Of a stretch of 9,771 nucleotides of DNA, positions 6,697 through 9,771 are shown in pieces. The translations under genes were made by a program, and so were the position numbers. The notes under the pieces are model-generated. The model was not told the DNA's origin, ran no database searches, and was given only the letters and a program-made list of their open reading frames with translations. Source of the stretch: Cyclobacteriaceae bacterium (lineage in GTDB: Bacteria > Bacteroidota > Bacteroidia > Cytophagales > Cyclobacteriaceae); contig CANHCD010000056.1 in the NCBI GenBank assembly GCA_947458795.1, positions 1 through 9,771 of the forward strand, in the 5' to 3' direction. Every line of letters begins with the position of its first letter. Within the stretch, counting starts at the first letter, position 1.

Positions 6697-6728
6697 CAAA
6701 TTTAGGTAATAATTTATCATCAGTGAAA
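6697..6728 (-). promoter_or_regulatory. Probable yceD-rpmF promoter
   Basis: On the minus strand TAAATTTG (6704-6697) matches TAnnTTTG exactly. TTTC (6728-6725), one mismatch from TTTG, lies 20 nt upstream. The expected start is near 6690-6692, giving a leader of about 20 nt before the GTG at 6671. It lies in the 107-bp gap after pdxA, in which I see no convincing terminator for pdxA. Confidence 0.55.
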
Positions 6729-6778
6729 CAGAAATTGAAATATAATTCGGCTTCATCGATCTTTTTTACTTTTTGACG

Positions 6779-7795
6779 CTATTCTGTGCTTGGTGAATGC
6801 CGTTCCACAATATCAGATGCAAGGAATAATGCGGCTCTCATGGAGGAACAATCCGCAACATTTTTTCCGGCAATCGCATAGGCTGTGCCATGATCTGGAG
6901 AAGTTCGTACCACGGAAAGTCCTGCAGTGAAGTTGACTCCGCTACTGAATGCAATGGATTTGAAAGGGATAAGTCCCTGGTCATGGTAAAGGGCAAGTAC
7001 CCCATCAAACTTTTGCTGGTGCATCATACCAAAAAAGCCATCTGCAGGGTAGGGGCCAAAAACGTAATGCTTGGCATCTTTTAATTCTTGAATGGCGGGC
7101 TTGAGGATAGTTTCTTCCTCTGAACCCAGTAACCCATCTTCCCCTGCATGTGGGTTTAATCCTAGAATGGCAATTTTTGGTTTATTGATGCCAAAATCCT
7201 GCTCTAGGCTCTTGATGAAAATCTTAGTTTTCTCGATTACTTTTTCTTTGGTTACTGCAGCGGCAACTTGCGCCAAGGGAATATGGCCTGTAACTAAGCC
7301 TACCCGTAGGTCTTCACCTACCAGCATCATCAAACCTGACTTGCTCCCAGTGGCTTCGATTAAATATTCGGTATGCCCCACAAAAGGGACTGCCTCGGAG
7401 TTGATATTACTTTTTGACAGGGGAGCCGTCACCAAAGCCTGAATTTTTCCAGACTTTAAATCCTCCACTGCAGCTGCGAATGAAGCAAGTGCAAGTTTTC
7501 CTGCCTCCTGCGTTTCTACCCCTGGAATGACTTCAGGACATTCCTCTAGGCAGTTGATTACATTCACTTTTCGGTGTTGGATTTCCTCATGGTTTCGAAC
7601 CTGGGTAAAGTAAAATTCTTCGAGGTTCAATAACTTTTTATAGTGTGACAAGGCTTTGCCATGCCCATAAATCAAAGGAGTAAAATTGCTGAAAACGCGT
7701 GAATCAGCAAGTGATTTGAGGATTACCTCTGGTCCAATCCCATTGATGTCTCCGATACTAATTCCAAGGATGGGTTTATGTTTCTTTAGTTGCAT
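6779..7795 (-). CDS. pdxA: 4-hydroxythreonine-4-phosphate dehydrogenase
   Basis: NAD-dependent oxidation of 4-phosphohydroxy-L-threonine in the DXP-dependent pyridoxal 5'-phosphate pathway. The form given here is 338 residues. Family motifs are GISIGDINGIGPEV (11-24), VTAPLSKSNIN (122-132) and three metal-binding histidines: His141 in GHTEYL, His216 in LNPHAGEDG and His271 in YHDQGLIPFK. The frame stays open to an ATG at 7825, which would add MFRASALLNA. I prefer 7795 because homologues start just before the GISxGDxNGIG segment and the likely promoter -7 box overlaps the longer start. No Shine-Dalgarno sequence is seen, as is common in this phylum. It is divergent from rsmA, whereas in enterobacteria pdxA and ksgA are co-directional. 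The TAG stop is followed by the yceD promoter region. Confidence 0.96.
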   Translation of the reverse strand: MQLKKHKPILGISIGDINGIGPEVILKSLADSRVFSNFTPLIYGHGKALSHYKKLLNLEEFYFTQVRNHEEIQHRKVNVINCLEECPEVIPGVETQEAGKLALASFAAAVEDLKSGKIQALVTAPLSKSNINSEAVPFVGHTEYLIEATGSKSGLMMLVGEDLRVGLVTGHIPLAQVAAAVTKEKVIEKTKIFIKSLEQDFGINKPKIAILGLNPHAGEDGLLGSEEETILKPAIQELKDAKHYVFGPYPADGFFGMMHQQKFDGVLALYHDQGLIPFKSIAFSSGVNFTAGLSVVRTSPDHGTAYAIAGKNVADCSSMRAALFLASDIVERHSPSTE

Positions 7796-7822
7796 GGCGT
7801 TAAGTAGTGCAGAGGCGCGAAA

Positions 7823-7830
7823 CAAAATTC
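7823..7830 (-). promoter_or_regulatory. Possible pdxA promoter -7 element
   Basis: GAATTTTG on the minus strand is one mismatch from TAnnTTTG. It would start transcription near 7816-7818 and give a leader of about 22 nt before the ATG at 7795, excluding the longer start at 7825. No TTTG box is found at the expected upstream distance. Confidence 0.35.
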
Positions 7831-7853
7831 CGTGCCATCTGGGAATAATCCCT

Positions 7854-7861
7854 TAATTTTG
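7854..7861 (+). promoter_or_regulatory. Probable rsmA-mgtE promoter -7 element
   Basis: TAATTTTG matches TAnnTTTG exactly. Transcription would begin near 7866-7868, after the long-frame ATG at 7832, so it supports the ATG at 7898 as the rsmA start. No convincing -33 TTTG is present about 20 nt upstream. It lies 23 bases from the divergent pdxA element. Confidence 0.45.
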
Positions 7862-7886
7862 AGTCGGCAATTTACAAAAAAAAACC

Positions 7887-7892
7887 AGAGGG
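7887..7892 (+). promoter_or_regulatory. Ribosome-binding site of rsmA
   Basis: AGAGGG ends 5 nt before the ATG at 7898 and is a partial match to the anti-Shine-Dalgarno complement. It favours this ATG over the one at 7832, which has no such sequence. Confidence 0.55.
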
Positions 7893-7897
7893 TTACG

Positions 7898-8683
7898 ATG
7901 GAAAAGGTCAAACCTAAAAAGCATCTTGGTCAGCATTTTTTGATTGATCTGAGCATCGCAGCACGAATTGCTGAGGCGGTAGATGGCCACATGGGCGTAA
8001 CTCAGGTGCTGGAAATAGGGCCAGGGATGGGGGTGCTGACCGATTTTTTAGTAAAGGGCAACTTGGAAGTTCACCTTATTGAGATTGATCGGGAGAGTAT
8101 TGCCTACTTGCATCAGAAGTATCCGGACTTACAAGATCGGATTTTAGAAGGCGATTTTTTAAAGTTTGATTTGTCAACTGCTTTTCAAGCTCCGATAGCG
8201 ATAGCAGGCAATTTTCCGTACAACATTTCCTCTCAGATCTTCTTTAAAGTTTTAGAACACAAAAATCAAGTAACGGAGGTGGTATGCATGCTCCAAAAAG
8301 AAGTAGCGCGACGAATTGCCTCCCCAAAAGGAAGTAAGGAATATGGCATCCTTTCGGTTTTACTTCAGGCTTGGTACGACATTGAATACCTATTTTCGGT
8401 TCCTCCTGGAGTGTTTAATCCTCCCCCGAAGGTAAATTCTGGAGTCATTCGTCTCAAAAGAAATCAAGTACAGCAACTGGATTGCAATGAGAAACTTTTC
8501 TTTCAAGTGGTAAAGGGAGGATTCGGAAATCGACGGAAAACGCTTCGAAATTCCCTAAAATCATTCCAACTTACAGAAGAGTTTAAGGCTAATCCGATTT
8601 TAGATAAGCGTGCAGAGCAATTGGATGTGGCGGATTTTGTATTTTTGACTCAACAAATTGAAAAAGGCCGTGGAGCAAATTAA
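7898..8683 (+). CDS. rsmA: 16S rRNA (adenine1518-N6/adenine1519-N6)-dimethyltransferase
   Basis: RsmA (KsgA) dimethylates two adjacent adenines in the 3'-terminal helix of 16S rRNA using S-adenosylmethionine, a late step in small-subunit assembly. The protein is 261 residues, the usual length. Motifs are KHLGQHFL (8-15), SAM-binding EIGPGMGVLT (39-48), an acidic residue after the second strand in IEIDRES (61-67), and the catalytic NFPYNIS (105-111), where Phe replaces the more common Leu. The C-terminal helical domain includes GGFGNRRKTLRNSLK. The open frame extends upstream to 7832 and would add 22 residues (MPSGNNPLILSRQ and so on). I reject that because the promoter -7 box lies inside it and homologues start just before KKHLGQHFL. 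The mgtE gene begins within its last codons. Confidence 0.97.
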   Translation: MEKVKPKKHLGQHFLIDLSIAARIAEAVDGHMGVTQVLEIGPGMGVLTDFLVKGNLEVHLIEIDRESIAYLHQKYPDLQDRILEGDFLKFDLSTAFQAPIAIAGNFPYNISSQIFFKVLEHKNQVTEVVCMLQKEVARRIASPKGSKEYGILSVLLQAWYDIEYLFSVPPGVFNPPPKVNSGVIRLKRNQVQQLDCNEKLFFQVVKGGFGNRRKTLRNSLKSFQLTEEFKANPILDKRAEQLDVADFVFLTQQIEKGRGAN

Positions 8684-9771
8684 AAAATTTGAGCTTTCCA
8701 AAGAGTACCTGGAGCGTCTCCAATCGGGGATTGAGGCTCAGGAAACGGCCTACATTCTCGATTCTTTAGCGGGTGTCAATGTGGCGGATATTGCCGCTAT
8801 CCTGGACGAACTGGATACTGTTGAATCCATCTATGTTCTGCGACTTGTAGAAAGTCAACTGGCAGCTGATATTATAATTGAACTCTACGATAATACCCTT
8901 GAAAAAGTCCTTCAAGAGGTAGAAATAAAGGAAATCGCATCTTGGATCCAGCTGATGGATTCCGATGATGGAGCTGATATTATTAGTTTCTATTCGGATA
9001 AGGAACGGGAAGAAATTATCGCTGAAATAGACGATCGAATCAAGCTGGAGCAAATCTTGGAATTGCTTCGCTATGAAGAAGATACGGCCGGTGGCATCAT
9101 GGCCAAGGAATTTATACGTGCCAACAAAAATTGGAACGTGGTTCAGACCATCAATGAAATCCGCAGGCAAGCGGAAAATGTAGATAAGTTTTATTCCATC
9201 TACGTAGTGAACAATAAGCAGCAGCTGCTTGGTCGGGTTTCGCTCAAAAAAATCATTCTTTCTGCCTCAGATACTACCATTGAAAGCATCATGGAGGATG
9301 AGGTGATCTCGGTACCTGTGTATATGGATCAGGAGGAGGTAGCGACACTGATGCGAAAGTATGACTTGGAATCTGTGCCGGTCGTGAATGCCAAAAATAA
9401 GTTGGTAGGACGAATCACAGTAGATGATATTTTGGACGTCGTGCAAGAGGAAGCTGAGGAAGATATGCAGGCTATGGCCGGGGTTTCGGCTGACATTGAA
9501 GAATCGGATTCAGTATTCACCATTTCCAAAGCTCGATTACCCTGGCTTTTGATTGGGGTTATTGGAGGGTTGATGGGCGCCAAACTCATTGGCTTTTTTG
9601 AAGGAGGACTTTCGAAATACTTGGCATTGGCTTCCTTCATTCCATTGGTTGCTGCAACGGGCGGCAATGTGGGGATTCAAGCATCCTCTCTTATTGTGCA
9701 GTCCCTCGCTTCGAAGTCTGTCTTTGACGATACCCCATGGCAACGATTTTTAAAAGGTTTTTTGGTTGCCT
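8670..9771 (+). CDS. mgtE: MgtE-family magnesium transporter (3' end cut by window edge)
   Basis: This frame is open from GTG at 8670 to the window edge, giving about 367 of an expected 450 residues. The layout is that of MgtE channels: a cytoplasmic helical N domain (about 1-135), the EEDTAGGIM junction at 136-144, two CBS domains (about 144-200 and 206-260), an acidic connecting helix (about 253-285), then the membrane domain. The first transmembrane segment starts at LPWLLIGVIGGLMG (290-303). The pore signature PLVAATGGNVGIQ is at 325-337. The family imports Mg2+, and the N and CBS domains act as a Mg2+ sensor that closes the pore. The start overlaps rsmA by 14 nt in a different frame, with AAAAAGG just upstream of the GTG, suggesting translational coupling. 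No ATG occurs in frame until far into the N domain. The remaining transmembrane helices lie outside the window. Confidence 0.95.
   Translation, partial: MEQIKKFELSKEYLERLQSGIEAQETAYILDSLAGVNVADIAAILDELDTVESIYVLRLVESQLAADIIIELYDNTLEKVLQEVEIKEIASWIQLMDSDDGADIISFYSDKEREEIIAEIDDRIKLEQILELLRYEEDTAGGIMAKEFIRANKNWNVVQTINEIRRQAENVDKFYSIYVVNNKQQLLGRVSLKKIILSASDTTIESIMEDEVISVPVYMDQEEVATLMRKYDLESVPVVNAKNKLVGRITVDDILDVVQEEAEEDMQAMAGVSADIEESDSVFTISKARLPWLLIGVIGGLMGAKLIGFFEGGLSKYLALASFIPLVAATGGNVGIQASSLIVQSLASKSVFDDTPWQRFLKGFLVA

Noticed and set aside
8766..9170. A 134-codon open frame on the minus strand
   Set aside because: It is antisense to the mgtE N domain and first CBS domain, whose plus-strand frame is continuous and clearly conserved.
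9329..9743. Minus-strand open frames near the right edge
   Set aside because: They are antisense to the second CBS domain and membrane domain of mgtE and have no family features.

Overview
This window looks like a core-chromosome segment from a member of the Bacteroidota, most likely the Cytophagales (Cyclobacteriaceae-like). Three things point there. An IPExxxVDY-family gene sits directly before pyruvate kinase and divergent from acpP. The gene order is fabH-efp-accB-accC. The promoters resemble the Bacteroidota consensus TTTG-N(~20)-TAnnTTTG, and several start codons lack a strong Shine-Dalgarno sequence. Base composition and coding style look even across the window, and I see no mobile element, tRNA, rRNA or CRISPR array.

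Layout from left to right. (1) Positions 1-63 hold the first 21 codons of acpP (minus strand), followed by its promoter region. (2) Positions 215-2080 hold a plus-strand two-gene operon: an IPExxxVDY-family protein of unknown function and pyruvate kinase. A perfect 15-bp hairpin at 2106-2139 serves this operon and the convergent one facing it. (3) Positions 2166-5684 hold a minus-strand operon transcribed in the order fabH, efp, accB, accC, driven by a well-formed promoter at 5760-5791. (4) Positions 5901-6671 hold a minus-strand pair, DUF177 (yceD) then rpmF, with its own promoter and a strong terminator at 5856-5880 that separates it from fabH. (5) pdxA (6779-7795, minus) and rsmA/ksgA (7898-8683, plus) diverge from a 102-bp intergenic region. 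(6) An mgtE-type magnesium transporter starts with GTG inside the end of rsmA and runs off the right edge.

The genes are mostly housekeeping. acpP, fabH, accB and accC supply the carrier protein, the initiating condensing enzyme and two acetyl-CoA carboxylase subunits for fatty acid synthesis. efp, rpmF and rsmA serve the ribosome. Pyruvate kinase feeds acetyl-CoA precursors, pdxA makes pyridoxal phosphate, and mgtE imports Mg2+. Three genes (accC, yceD, mgtE) use GTG starts. For accB, pdxA and rsmA the longest open frame overshoots the likely start, and I give shorter versions.

I found no exotic or clearly undescribed system. The only gene without a known function is the IPExxxVDY protein, which belongs to a recognised but uncharacterised family.
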